Notes under the pieces: generated by a model | What the model was told of the DNA's origin: nothing | The model's input: only the letters and a program-made list of their open reading frames with translations | Database searches by the model: none | Part shown: piece by piece, positions 42,751-51,771 of the stretch | Layout: each line of letters starts with the position of its first letter | Position numbering within the stretch: the stretch's first letter is position 1 | Source of the DNA: a bacterium | GTDB lineage: Bacteria > Methylomirabilota > Methylomirabilia > Methylomirabilales > 2-02-FULL-66-22 | DNA length: 64,000 nucleotides | Assembly (NCBI GenBank): GCA_029580855.1 | Contig: JAKPQH010000180.1 | Span: forward strand, 23,611-87,610 | Direction of reading: 5' to 3' | Program-made: the position numbers and the translations under genes

Positions 42751-43626
42751 TCAATACTCGAACTCGACGCGCAGAAACCGCATCTGCACCGCCACCGCCA
42801 ATGCGATCACCAGCAGGAGCGCGGTGGAGATCGCCGCGGCGTACCCAAAGCGTGTGTACACGAAAGCGTTGCGATACACCTCGAACATCAAGAGGGTGGT
42901 GGACTCCGACGGGCCGCCTTGGGTCATGACGTAGACGGGGACGAAGAGCAAGAAGTTGATCACGGTGTCGGCCACCACGACGAACAGCAGCGTCGGGGAG
43001 AGGAGCGGCAGCGTGATGGAAACGAAACGTCTGGTCGGTCCCGCGCCGTCCACGATAGCCGCCTCCTGGATCCCCTCGGGGATGTCCTTGAGGCCTGCCA
43101 GCAGGATCACCATCCAGTACCCCACGCCCTTCCAGACCACCATCCCCATCAGCGAGGCCATGGCCTGCGATGTACTCGTGAGGAACGTCTGGGCGGGGAC
43201 GCCCAGGGCAATCAGGAGGCCGTTGATCAGACCGCTGTCGGGGTTGTACATCAGCTTCCAGACGATGGAGGCCACCACCAGGGAGATCACGGCGGGCATA
43301 AAAAACAGCGACCGGAAGACCTGGATGATTCGCCCCTTCCGGTTGACGAGCACCGCCAGCGCCAGGGCCAGCCCCACCTGCGTCGGCGTCACCACCAGAT
43401 TGAAGAGGAGCGTGTTCCCGGTGGCCTTGATGATGACCGGGTCGCGGACCAATTCGAGGAAATTGGCGAGTCCGATGAAATCCTGCGACCTGGCGATGGG
43501 TCTGACGTCGTAGAAGGACAGGCGCAGCCCCTCCAGGATGGGGTAGAGCTTGAACAGCCCCAACCCCACCATGGCGGGAGCGATAAACAGGTACGGAACG
43601 AGAGACCAGGTCCGGCGACGCGTCAC
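42751..43626 (-). CDS. ABC sugar-type permease (MalF/UgpA family), set A
   Basis: 291 aa, six membrane helices, beginning SLVPYLFIAPAMVGLGLFKLYPI as usual for UgpA/MalF-like permeases. The EAA loop is EAAIVDGAGPTRRFVSITLPLLSP near 190-213. It pairs with the MalG-type permease 3 bases downstream. GTG start, 13 bases after the binding-protein gene. Confidence 0.92.
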   Translation of the reverse strand: MTRRRTWSLVPYLFIAPAMVGLGLFKLYPILEGLRLSFYDVRPIARSQDFIGLANFLELVRDPVIIKATGNTLLFNLVVTPTQVGLALALAVLVNRKGRIIQVFRSLFFMPAVISLVVASIVWKLMYNPDSGLINGLLIALGVPAQTFLTSTSQAMASLMGMVVWKGVGYWMVILLAGLKDIPEGIQEAAIVDGAGPTRRFVSITLPLLSPTLLFVVVADTVINFLLFVPVYVMTQGGPSESTTLLMFEVYRNAFVYTRFGYAAAISTALLLVIALAVAVQMRFLRVEFEY

Positions 43627-43639
43627 GGAAGCCGGCGAC

Positions 43640-44929
43640 CTACTTGTAACGGCGAAGCTGCGCGTCGATCTTCTCGACCGCCGCGTTCATCTCTTTGGCG
43701 GCGTCGGCCCCCTGCCGGATGTTCGCGAACGCCTGACGCAGCAGGTCCTCGTACTCCCGGTAGGCCGGTGTCCGGGGCCGGGGCACCGCGGTGTGAAGGA
43801 TCTCCCAGTAGAACAGATTGTTTGGCGCCACGTTGAACGTTTCGGGGAAGGCCTTGAACGTCGACACCCGCACCGGCATGTAGTTCATGATCTTGTAGTT
43901 GCGTTTGGCGGCCTCGGGATCCGTATAAGCCTTGAGGAGCGCCACCGCCAGATCGGGGTGCTTGGTCCCCGAGAACACCCCCACGTGCCAGGCGCCTGTG
44001 GGGGTCACCGGCTTTTTGAAGTACGGGTGTGGCGCCACGATCCAGTTCACGTTCGGGTACTGGCTCTTCAAGGTGTTGGCCTCGTACGACGGAGCCAGGT
44101 ACATGGCCAGCTTGCCGGTGTAGAAGAGATTCGGCACCTGCTCCCGCGGGGAGATCTTGTGCTTGTTGAAGGCGTCCCCGTACCAGCGGGCCGCCTCGAT
44201 GGCCGCCGGGCTGTTCAGGAAACCGTCCACCGTGGTCCCATCGGGGCCGAGATCGCCGGCGCCGTTGGACAGGATCAGCGGTAGCGTCATGTACGGCCGG
44301 TCATACTGCTGGATCGCGAAGCCCCAGACATCCGGGATCTTGTTCCCGCTCTTGTCGACCTGCACCTTCTTGGCGAGGTCCACCACCTGATCCCACGTGA
44401 GCCGCTCCTGCGGATCCACTCCGGGGACCTTGAGGCCGGCCCGCTTGAACAGGTCCACGTTCACGAACAGACCGACGCTGGTGGAGCCCATGGGCGCGGA
44501 GATCACCTTCCCCTTGTAGGTGGCGATGCTTCGCTCCGCCGGGGTGAAATCCTCGAGATTGTCTTTGGCGTAGTACTTGTCCAGCGCGAGAAGCGCCCCC
44601 TGGTATCCGTAGGAGGCCACCAGCGGGCTATCCACGTCGAACACGTCGATGCCGCTACCCGAGGAGAGCGCGATCGCCGCCTTCTGGAAGTACTGGTCGA
44701 ACGGGATCTCTGACAGCGCAACCTTGACGCCGGGGTTGGCCTTTTCGAAGTCGGCGACAGCGGCCAGGATGGCCTGCCGGCGAGGCTCGCCGCGCGCCAC
44801 GGAGAGATAGCTGAGCTCGGTGGCGGCCATGGCGGGGGCGATACCGACCGACAGATCAGCGGGCAGGTGTCCGAGACCGGCGAACAGCGCCACGGCGAGC
44901 AGGGTCGTCAGCAACCTCCGGCAAGACAT
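43640..44929 (-). CDS. extracellular solute-binding protein family 1, set A
   Basis: 429 aa. A signal peptide runs to about residue 35 (ending IAPAMAA). The mature protein has the family-1 pattern (VADFEKANPGVKVALSEIPFDQYFQKAAIALSSG; the GIDVFDVDSP turn; AMYLAPSYEAN; GAWHVGVFSGTKHPDLA). ATG at 44929 with AAGGAGAAC upstream; a TTG 21 bases earlier is unlikely. The mature N-terminus lacks a lipobox cysteine. It lies between the nucleoside hydrolase and its two permeases. Confidence 0.9.
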   Translation of the reverse strand: MSCRRLLTTLLAVALFAGLGHLPADLSVGIAPAMAATELSYLSVARGEPRRQAILAAVADFEKANPGVKVALSEIPFDQYFQKAAIALSSGSGIDVFDVDSPLVASYGYQGALLALDKYYAKDNLEDFTPAERSIATYKGKVISAPMGSTSVGLFVNVDLFKRAGLKVPGVDPQERLTWDQVVDLAKKVQVDKSGNKIPDVWGFAIQQYDRPYMTLPLILSNGAGDLGPDGTTVDGFLNSPAAIEAARWYGDAFNKHKISPREQVPNLFYTGKLAMYLAPSYEANTLKSQYPNVNWIVAPHPYFKKPVTPTGAWHVGVFSGTKHPDLAVALLKAYTDPEAAKRNYKIMNYMPVRVSTFKAFPETFNVAPNNLFYWEILHTAVPRPRTPAYREYEDLLRQAFANIRQGADAAKEMNAAVEKIDAQLRRYK

Positions 44930-44956
44930 GGCAGTTCTCCTTCTCCGCAAGTAGGT

Positions 44957-45955
44957 TCAGCGAAGGATCGTCAGGAACAGATCCATGAAGCGAGGCTCGT
45001 CCACCTCCAGGGCGACTTGGGCGTTCGTTGGACCGGGCGCCGATCGCAGGAAACGCGCCGATTGAGGATAACCCAGCAGCTGGCCGGCGGTCAACTCTCC
45101 GCCGAGATCGACGACGACGTGCATAGAGGTCAGCCGAAGGATCGCCGGATCGAGCGCATAGGCCAAGGCCAACGGGTCGTGGAGCCAGAAGCCCGGCAGA
45201 CCGCGCACCTCCATGGCGAACCGCAGCCAGGGCCGGCTCGTCGCACCCAGGAATGCGTGCAGCGGCGTCCCGCCGGACGCGATGCGGTCCAGATCGCGCG
45301 GCGTCATGTGGGTCCGCGTGGTCACGTCCAGGGGAACCAGGGTTACCCGCGCGCCCGAGGCGAGGACGATCGCCAGCGATTCCGGGTCATACCCCGCGTT
45401 GAACTCCACAACGGGGGTGACCACGCCGGGCACGCGGACGGCGCCGCCCATGACCACGACCTCGGCCACGGCGGTCGCCACCGCCGGATCCAGCAACAAC
45501 GCCGTCGCCACATTCGTACAGGGGCCGATGGCCACCACGGTGACCTCGCCCGGCCGCGCCCGGACCGTGTCGGCGATGAACGCGGCGGCTCGACCGGCGG
45601 CCGCGGCATGGGTGGGCGGATCAAAGGCGGGCAGGTCCCAGAAGCGTTCCACGGACTGGCGCCGCCGCCCCTCCATCAGCGCGCGGATGCCGCGCGGATC
45701 GCGCAGCAGCGGTCGGGTCGCTCCGGCCCAGACGGGGACCTCGGTCCGCCCCGCAATCTCCAGCAGCCGGAGCGCGTTCGGCAGCCCTTCGTCGTGCGTC
45801 ACGTTCCCCGCGACGATGGTCAGACCCAACAGATCGCACGCGGGATGCAGCAGCGCCAGGGCGATGGCCAGACCGTCGTCGACGTCCGACCCGGGTGTAC
45901 CGATGCCCGGATCGGTGTCCAAAATGATCGCTTTGCGCCCAAGCCCTTCCGCCAT
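44957..45955 (-). CDS. nucleoside hydrolase (IUNH family)
   Basis: 332 aa enzyme that cleaves the N-glycosidic bond of nucleosides to base and ribose. The calcium-binding N-terminal motif is present in a longer version: DTDPGIG at 13-19, a short insertion, then DVDDGLA at 24-30. The middle carries VAIGPCTNVATALLLDP and VVVMGGAV. The C-terminal catalytic-site histidine is in HDPLALAYALDP. ATG at 45955; a GTG 66 bases upstream would add an unlikely Arg/Gly stretch. Its place inside the transporter operon suggests that one of the two transporters imports a nucleoside or ribosyl compound. Confidence 0.9.
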   Translation of the reverse strand: MAEGLGRKAIILDTDPGIGTPGSDVDDGLAIALALLHPACDLLGLTIVAGNVTHDEGLPNALRLLEIAGRTEVPVWAGATRPLLRDPRGIRALMEGRRRQSVERFWDLPAFDPPTHAAAAGRAAAFIADTVRARPGEVTVVAIGPCTNVATALLLDPAVATAVAEVVVMGGAVRVPGVVTPVVEFNAGYDPESLAIVLASGARVTLVPLDVTTRTHMTPRDLDRIASGGTPLHAFLGATSRPWLRFAMEVRGLPGFWLHDPLALAYALDPAILRLTSMHVVVDLGGELTAGQLLGYPQSARFLRSAPGPTNAQVALEVDEPRFMDLFLTILR

Positions 45956-46022
45956 CTTCGCCCCCCTACCAGGATTCCGCCCCTCGCCCGTCTTGACGCG
46001 GCCGGCGGCGTCCGGCGCCACG

Positions 46023-47063
46023 CTACCGCGCGTACACCTGCACCCGGTCCGACGGCATGACCAACCGGACGTCGCCCGCGGGCCGGGGGTCCGGACTATC
46101 CGCGAGGACGATCACCGAGCCCAGGCGGACATAGTGCCGATAATGCGCACCCAGAAACAGACTCTCTTCCAGTGACCCCGTCAGGACCATGGCCCCCGCC
46201 CGTGCGGCGGCCGAGGGCTCGTCCAGGTGGATATCCGACGCCCGCACGATGACGATCGCCTCCCCGCGCACCGCCCCGGAATACGGCACGGTCTGTCCCG
46301 CGATCTTGAGGGTCCCCTCCCCCGCCTCGCCCTCCAGCTGGTTGCTCACACCCAGAAACTCTGCGGCGAACGCCGTACCGGGTTTGAGATAGATATCCTG
46401 CGGCGTCCCGGTCTGGACGATCCGCCCCTGGTCCATGAGCACCACGGTGTCGGCGAGAGCCAGCGCCTCCTCCTGATCGTGCGTCACGTAGATCGCCGTG
46501 ATCCCGATTTGCTTCTGCAAACCGCGCAACTCGCCCCGCAGGCGTTGTCGGACCTTAGCGTCCAGGTTGGACAGCGGCTCGTCCATCAGGAGCACCTTGG
46601 GTTCCACCACCAGAGCCCGGGCCAGCGCCACCCGCTGCTGCTGGCCGCCGGAGAGGGCGGCGGGCTTCCGCGTCTCCACATCGGCGAGATTGCCGATCTC
46701 GACCAGCTCCAGCACCTTGAGCACGCGCCGGCGAATCTCCGCCTCGGGGACTTTCTGAAGGCGCAGGCCGTAGGCCACATTCCCGAAGATCGTCATGTGG
46801 GGCCAGAGGGCGTAGTTCTGAAAGACCATGGCCGTCCCGCGCCGCTGTGGCGGAAGCCCGGTCACGTCGTCGCCACCCAGGAAGATCCGACCGCTGTCGA
46901 CCTGGATGAAGCCGGCGATGCTTCGCAGCAGCGTGGTCTTGCCGCAGCCGCTCGGGCCCAGGATGGCCGTCATCGCCCCGCTGGCAAAGATCAGCGAGGC
47001 TCCCTTCAGGGCTTCGACCTTCCCGTACGTTTTGCGAACGTTCTCAACCCGCACTTCGACCAT
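46023..47063 (-). CDS. ABC transporter ATPase (MalK/FbpC/PotA type)
   Basis: 346 aa. Walker A is GPSGCGKT at 36-43, the Q-loop follows, signature LSGGQQQRVALARAL, Walker B VLLMDEPLSNLD and switch His in YVTHDQEEALA. A C-terminal TOBE regulatory domain covers about 275-346. ATG at 47063. This is the only ABC ATPase of the operon, which encodes two full sets of permeases, so it may energise both; MalK-type ATPases are known to be shared. Permease set B is directly upstream. Confidence 0.94.
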   Translation of the reverse strand: MVEVRVENVRKTYGKVEALKGASLIFASGAMTAILGPSGCGKTTLLRSIAGFIQVDSGRIFLGGDDVTGLPPQRRGTAMVFQNYALWPHMTIFGNVAYGLRLQKVPEAEIRRRVLKVLELVEIGNLADVETRKPAALSGGQQQRVALARALVVEPKVLLMDEPLSNLDAKVRQRLRGELRGLQKQIGITAIYVTHDQEEALALADTVVLMDQGRIVQTGTPQDIYLKPGTAFAAEFLGVSNQLEGEAGEGTLKIAGQTVPYSGAVRGEAIVIVRASDIHLDEPSAAARAGAMVLTGSLEESLFLGAHYRHYVRLGSVIVLADSPDPRPAGDVRLVMPSDRVQVYAR

Positions 47064-47153
47064 ACCGCCTCGCACGAACCGCGAGCCGAGAGCCGCGCGC
47101 CTCAACCGATCCCCCGTATTCCGGTCGCCCCGCGGCTGTCGCGGCTCCTCGCC

Positions 47154-47948
47154 TCAGATCCGTCCAAACATGGACAGGTATTCCGACTTCATGTACCGTT
47201 CCAGCAGGACCAGCAGCACGATCCCCGGCACCATGAGCAGCAGGGCGCTGATCGACGCCACCTGCAGTTCGTATCCCACCGATGTCCGGTACATGTACAC
47301 CGGCAGGGTGAGAACAAACGGGCTTCCGACCAAGAGGGTCCCGGTGAACTCGTCCAGCGAGTAAAGAAACACGAGCAGCGTGCTGGCGATGATACCGGGC
47401 GTCGCCAGCGGGAGCGACACGGAGTAGAAGCTCTTGAACCGAGACGCGCCCAGGTTGATGGCGGCCTCCTCCAGCGTCTCGGGTACCGACTTGAACACGG
47501 CCGTCATGGTCCACACCGCAAACACCAATGCCCCCACCATGTGGATCAGGACCACGCCCCAGAACTTCCCGCCCAGGTTTACCCGGTACAGCAGCGTGGT
47601 CGAGTTCACGAACACCGGCAGCTGCGGGAACGCCTGGGGGAGCAGGAAAACCATGAGGATCAGCGGCTTCAAGGGAATCGGCAGCCGCGCCAACACATAG
47701 GCCAAGGGGATCGTGATGAACAGCGTCAGAACCGTGACCACAACCGCGATCAGGAAACCGTCCGTCAGCGCGCGCAGCATATCGCCCTGGAGCACCTTGG
47801 CCCAGTAGAAAAACCCTACCTGCTGCGGGAAGAGATGCGGCCAGTACCATTTCTCCGCGAAGGACCAGAGGACCAGGCTGGACAGCGGCCCAAAGATGAT
47901 CACGGCCGCCAGCACCACCCCCGCCATCCGGAGCGTCCGCTGTATCAT
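47154..47948 (-). CDS. ABC permease (PotC/ThiP-like), set B
   Basis: 264 aa, six helices. EAA loop: LEEAAINLGASRFKSFYSVSLPLATPGI near 157-185. Its sequence style (FITIPLAYVLARLPIPLK; TLLVGSPFVLTLPVYMY) resembles spermidine/iron/phosphonate-type permeases rather than sugar ones. ATG at 47948. Works with the permease at 48046-48861 and the binding protein at 48923-50074. Confidence 0.9.
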   Translation of the reverse strand: MIQRTLRMAGVVLAAVIIFGPLSSLVLWSFAEKWYWPHLFPQQVGFFYWAKVLQGDMLRALTDGFLIAVVVTVLTLFITIPLAYVLARLPIPLKPLILMVFLLPQAFPQLPVFVNSTTLLYRVNLGGKFWGVVLIHMVGALVFAVWTMTAVFKSVPETLEEAAINLGASRFKSFYSVSLPLATPGIIASTLLVFLYSLDEFTGTLLVGSPFVLTLPVYMYRTSVGYELQVASISALLLMVPGIVLLVLLERYMKSEYLSMFGRI

Positions 47949-48045
47949 GTCGAGGTTCTCGGCACCCGGCCCCCGGTGCTCAGCAACGCCCAGCCAGCGC
48001 CGGCCGGCCGCTCATCGCCCAAAGCCGATCGCGCATTGATCGCGC

Positions 48046-48861
48046 TCACTTCTGCGAGATCGTCTTCAAGTAGTACGCCGCCACCCCCATCGCCAGGAGG
48101 TACGAGACGACCCCCAGCGCGTTGGCGGTGCCGTAGTCCATCTGATAGTTGATCCGATAGTAGACGTCGATCATGACCATCTGCGGAGGTTCGCCGCTGC
48201 CGATCATCAACGGCACGGAAAACGACGCCAGCATGGACGTGAACATGAACGCGCTCGCCACCGCCAGCGAAGCCTTCGACATCGGCAGCAGAATGTCCTT
48301 GATCTGCCGGAAACCGGACGCGCCGAAGTTCCGCGCCGCCTCCAGGAAGGTTTCGTCCACGGAGCGGTACGCCCCCAGTACCAGCAGCACGGCCAGGGCA
48401 AGGTTTTTCCAAATGAGCGACACCGCGATCCCGATCCATCCGAACGCGATCGAGGGGGGGTCATTGATGTTGACCAGGCCCACCTGACTCAGGACCGCAT
48501 TCAACGTCCCCTTGGGCGCCAGCAAGACCCGCATCGCGTGGCCGACGACGACAAAAGGGATGAACAGGGGGATCTTGAAGAGGAACTCCACCGCCCGGTG
48601 GCTGTACAGCCGAAGGTAGCCGCACAGGAACACGGCCACGCCCAGCACGGCGGCCAGGCTCACGAAGGCGATCCACAGCGTGTACAGGACGTCGAACTTG
48701 TACAGCCGCCACACCAGGTGGTAGTTCCGCAAACTCCACTGGTCGTCGCGTAGCAGGCTGAGGTGCGCGGAGGACAGAAACGGTAGAAAGAACAGCCAGA
48801 GGACGATGGCCAGCGGCGGGAGGGCAATGATCAGGCAGGCGATGCGCGTCGAGAGTCGCAT
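48046..48861 (-). CDS. ABC permease (PotB-like), set B
   Basis: 271 aa, six helices. EAA loop: FLEAARNFGASGFRQIKDILLPMSKASL near 164-191. ATG at 48861. The downstream permease lies 97 bases away and the binding-protein gene 61 bases upstream. Hydrophobic profile and motif are standard for a heterodimeric importer; substrate not predictable. Confidence 0.9.
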   Translation of the reverse strand: MRLSTRIACLIIALPPLAIVLWLFFLPFLSSAHLSLLRDDQWSLRNYHLVWRLYKFDVLYTLWIAFVSLAAVLGVAVFLCGYLRLYSHRAVEFLFKIPLFIPFVVVGHAMRVLLAPKGTLNAVLSQVGLVNINDPPSIAFGWIGIAVSLIWKNLALAVLLVLGAYRSVDETFLEAARNFGASGFRQIKDILLPMSKASLAVASAFMFTSMLASFSVPLMIGSGEPPQMVMIDVYYRINYQMDYGTANALGVVSYLLAMGVAAYYLKTISQK

Positions 48862-48922
48862 AATGGACGGGCGAGGAGGTCAGGGTCCCTCCTCGCCCGA
48901 GTCTCCGTGATTCCCCCGATCC

Positions 48923-50074
48923 TCAGTTCTCCTCGTACGCCGTCAGCAAATCCTTGAAGTATTGCTGCTGCGGGAACGCCAGACCGTTTTTCTCCAGCGT
49001 CTCCGGCGGGACATCGGCGAACAGCATCTCCTTCGCCTTCGCCGACACCACCGGCAGCACGTGTTTGGCGTCGATGCCGGGGAGCCACCCCATCTGCTCG
49101 ACGATCACTCGGGCCTGCTCCTCGGGTGAGGTGATGAATTCCACGAATTTCTTCGCCATATCGTAGTTGGCGGCCTTCTTGGTCACCACGAGGTACATCG
49201 GCTGCCCCGGGAGACCGGGGGAGATCAGCTTCATCTTGATCTTGGGATCCATCCGATTCTGGTTCTTCATGCTGATCAGCATGTCCACCCACACCGGCCC
49301 CATGGCGATCTCGCCCCGATTCAGCTTGTCCAGCGTGTCGTTGTTCCCGGTCGTCATGGTCACCGGCAGACTCTTCAGCTCTTTGATGGCCGCCGGCCAG
49401 CCCACTTCGGCCCCTTTGTCGTACGCGCCGGCGGCGTACTGGTCGTACTTCCCGCTCTTCCAGTACACCCAGCCCGTGGTGAAGCCGGTCCCGCTCATGC
49501 CGCCTTTGACCCCGTTGTACCCGAACTTCCGCGGGTTGGCCTTGATCCACGCCACGAGGTCCTCGAAGGTGTTCGGCGGGTTCTTGACCAGATCGGGGTT
49601 GTAGGCCAGGACCACCTGGCTCTGGAACATGGGCATCACGTACCCTTCGACGTTGAATCCCAGCGCATTCTTCCCGTTGGCCGCGGTCATGAGCTTGTAC
49701 GTGGCGATCTCCGGCGCGTACTTGGCCAGCAGATCGTTCTGGATCATCTGCGGCATGATGCTCTGATGCACGATCGCCACGTCGATATCATACTTCGCGA
49801 CATTGGCATCCTTCTGGCTTTTGAGTTTCTGGAAGATCACCTGGCTGCCCGGATCCCCCGGGCCGCTGCCGACGGCGTTGATCTCCACATTGGGGAACCG
49901 TTTGCTGAAGGCGGGACCGAACACGTTTTTCTGCAGTTCGTGCATATTCGTGTCACCCGCGGTGACCACGTTGAGGACGATCTTCTCCCCAGCCACCCCG
50001 AAGCCGGTCGTGCCCCACAACAGCACGGCCAAGGCGAGTCCCAGAACCATCATGACTACCCGCAGCCGCCGCAT
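48923..50074 (-). CDS. extracellular solute-binding protein, set B
   Basis: 383 aa. Signal peptide at residues 1-28 (LRVVMMVLGLALAVLLWGTTGFGVAG). The mature part begins KIVLNVVTAGDTNMHELQ and has a PotD/ThiB/iron-type two-lobe pattern (DVAIVHQSIMPQMIQNDLLAKY; EIAMGPVWVDMLISMKNQ; MAKKFVEFITSPEEQARV). ATG at 50074 with AAGGAGG 6 bases before it, preferred over two ATGs further upstream. First gene of the long transporter operon; the promoter is at 50166-50195. Confidence 0.9.
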   Translation of the reverse strand: MRRLRVVMMVLGLALAVLLWGTTGFGVAGEKIVLNVVTAGDTNMHELQKNVFGPAFSKRFPNVEINAVGSGPGDPGSQVIFQKLKSQKDANVAKYDIDVAIVHQSIMPQMIQNDLLAKYAPEIATYKLMTAANGKNALGFNVEGYVMPMFQSQVVLAYNPDLVKNPPNTFEDLVAWIKANPRKFGYNGVKGGMSGTGFTTGWVYWKSGKYDQYAAGAYDKGAEVGWPAAIKELKSLPVTMTTGNNDTLDKLNRGEIAMGPVWVDMLISMKNQNRMDPKIKMKLISPGLPGQPMYLVVTKKAANYDMAKKFVEFITSPEEQARVIVEQMGWLPGIDAKHVLPVVSAKAKEMLFADVPPETLEKNGLAFPQQQYFKDLLTAYEEN

Positions 50075-50165
50075 GGACAACCTCCTTTTCTCCTCCATGT
50101 GCAACGCGCCCTCCGCATGACGCCGCCGCCGGAACAATCTCCCACGTCCGTGTCGAGCCGGGCCG

Positions 50166-50208
50166 ACTCTATCCCCGCACCTGTTCCACTGTCAAGTCCA
50201 CTGTCCAC
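50166..50208 (-). promoter_or_regulatory. promoter with direct-repeat operator for the transporter operon
   Basis: Minus strand TTGACA (50195-50190), 18-base spacer, TAGAGT (50171-50166). Two 9-base direct repeats TCCACTGTC (plus-strand reading, 50185-50193 and 50197-50205), with a third partial TCCAC at 50204, overlap the -35. The 12-base period suggests binding of a regulator on one face of the helix. The leader to the ATG is about 85 bases. Confidence 0.45.
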
Positions 50209-50304
50209 CCCCCCGCACAACGGCCCCGGCAAGGCGGTGGGAGACCCGCCGCGGCCGGAAACCGGGAAGACATGGGCGCGTCTTCTGAACCGGCGGGCAA
50301 ACGG

Positions 50305-51771
50305 TTAGTCGGCCGCGTCGTCCTCCGCCGACCGCCCCGGTTTCCCGGGTCGCCCGACGTCCAGCGCTTTGATCCGCTTGCGCAGCGTGTTGCGGTTGAT
50401 CCCGAGCAGGGCGGCAGCCTTGACCTGATTTCCGCCCGTGCGCTGCAGGATGAGCTCGAACAGCGGCCGTTCCACACCTGCGACAAAGTGCGCGTGCAGC
50501 CCGCCGTCGAGCGTCCCCCGAAGCCGGGCCATCTCGGTGCGGATCCACTCCACCGGAAACGCCTCGGGTCCACCGGCCCGCGCCTCGGCGCCGGCGCGCG
50601 TGCGCACCCCGTCGGGCAGGTGATCGGGAAGCACCAACGGCGTCGGCGCAAGCGCGGCGGCGCGCTTTACCACGTTCTCCAATTCCCGCACGTTGCCCGG
50701 CCACCCGTACCGGGCCAACAGCCCCACCGCGTCCGGCGAGAACACCTTGGGCGTCGTGTGCTCCTCACGCGCGAAGGCGGCCAGGAAATGGGTCGCGAGT
50801 GCCGGGATGTCTTCGCGCCGATCGCGAAGCGGTGGCAAGTGGATGCTGACAACGTTCAACCGATAGAACAGGTCCTCGCGAAAAGTCTTCATCCCCACGG
50901 CGCGTTCGAGGTCTTGGTTCGTGGCCGCCACGATCCGGACATCCACCGGGATGGAGCCTTCGCCGCCCAGCCGCTCGATCCGGCGTTCCTGCAAGACGCG
51001 GAGAAGCTTGGTCTGCAGGCTGAGGTCCATGTCACCCACCTCGTCGAGAAACACCGTACCGCCATCGGCCTGCTCGAACCGGCCGCGCCTGGCCGCCGCG
51101 GCGCCGGTGAAGGCGCCCCTCTCGTGGCCGAAAAGCTCGCTCTCCAGCAGCTCCCGCGGAATGGCCGCGCAGTTGACCGGCACAAAGGGGCGCCCCGTGC
51201 GGCGACTGTTCTCGTGGACCGCCCGGGCGATCAGCTCTTTCCCGGTGCCGCTCTCCCCCCGGAGCAAGACCGTGAGATCGGTGCCGGCGACCTTTCCGAC
51301 GGCTTTGAAGATCTGCTGCATAGCCGGGCTTCCGCCCACAATGCCTCCCAGCTCGAACCGCTCCTCCGCCAGCCGGCGAAGCCGGGACACCTCGCGTGTC
51401 AAGGCCTGCGCCTCCAGCGCCTTCCCCACGACGAGGAGAAGCTCGTCCACGTCGAAGGGCTTCCCGATATAGTCGTAGGCCCCCTGCTTCATCGCCTCAA
51501 CCGCGATTTGGAGTGTCCCGTACGCCGTCATCATGATGACCGGCAGGTCCGGCCGACGCCTCCGGAGGTCGCCGAGTACGGCCAAACCGTCCCGCCCGGG
51601 GAGTCGCACGTCGAGCAGCGCGAGGTCGACGTCGGGGTTTTCCGCCGCCGAGAGGCCGCTGGCGCCGTCGGCTGCCAGGTCCACCCGGTAGCCAGCGCGC
51701 TCCAGGGCCTTGGTGAGCGCCCAGCGCACGCTGTCCTCGTCATCCACGACCAGCACTCGATTTCCCGTCAT
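50305..51771 (-). CDS. NtrC-family sigma-54-dependent response regulator
   Basis: 488 aa. Receiver domain with Asp54 (ALLDVRLPGRDG). AAA+ domain with Walker A GESGTGKE at 172-179 and the sigma-54-contacting loop GAFTGA at 219-224. C-terminal Fis-type helix-turn-helix (AAALLGINRNTLRKRIKAL). It activates sigma-54 promoters when phosphorylated, using RpoN (encoded in this window). The ATG overlaps the kinase stop by 4 bases. Targets are unknown; I found no clear -24/-12 site in the adjacent intergenic regions. Confidence 0.94.
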   Translation of the reverse strand: MTGNRVLVVDDEDSVRWALTKALERAGYRVDLAADGASGLSAAENPDVDLALLDVRLPGRDGLAVLGDLRRRRPDLPVIMMTAYGTLQIAVEAMKQGAYDYIGKPFDVDELLLVVGKALEAQALTREVSRLRRLAEERFELGGIVGGSPAMQQIFKAVGKVAGTDLTVLLRGESGTGKELIARAVHENSRRTGRPFVPVNCAAIPRELLESELFGHERGAFTGAAAARRGRFEQADGGTVFLDEVGDMDLSLQTKLLRVLQERRIERLGGEGSIPVDVRIVAATNQDLERAVGMKTFREDLFYRLNVVSIHLPPLRDRREDIPALATHFLAAFAREEHTTPKVFSPDAVGLLARYGWPGNVRELENVVKRAAALAPTPLVLPDHLPDGVRTRAGAEARAGGPEAFPVEWIRTEMARLRGTLDGGLHAHFVAGVERPLFELILQRTGGNQVKAAALLGINRNTLRKRIKALDVGRPGKPGRSAEDDAAD

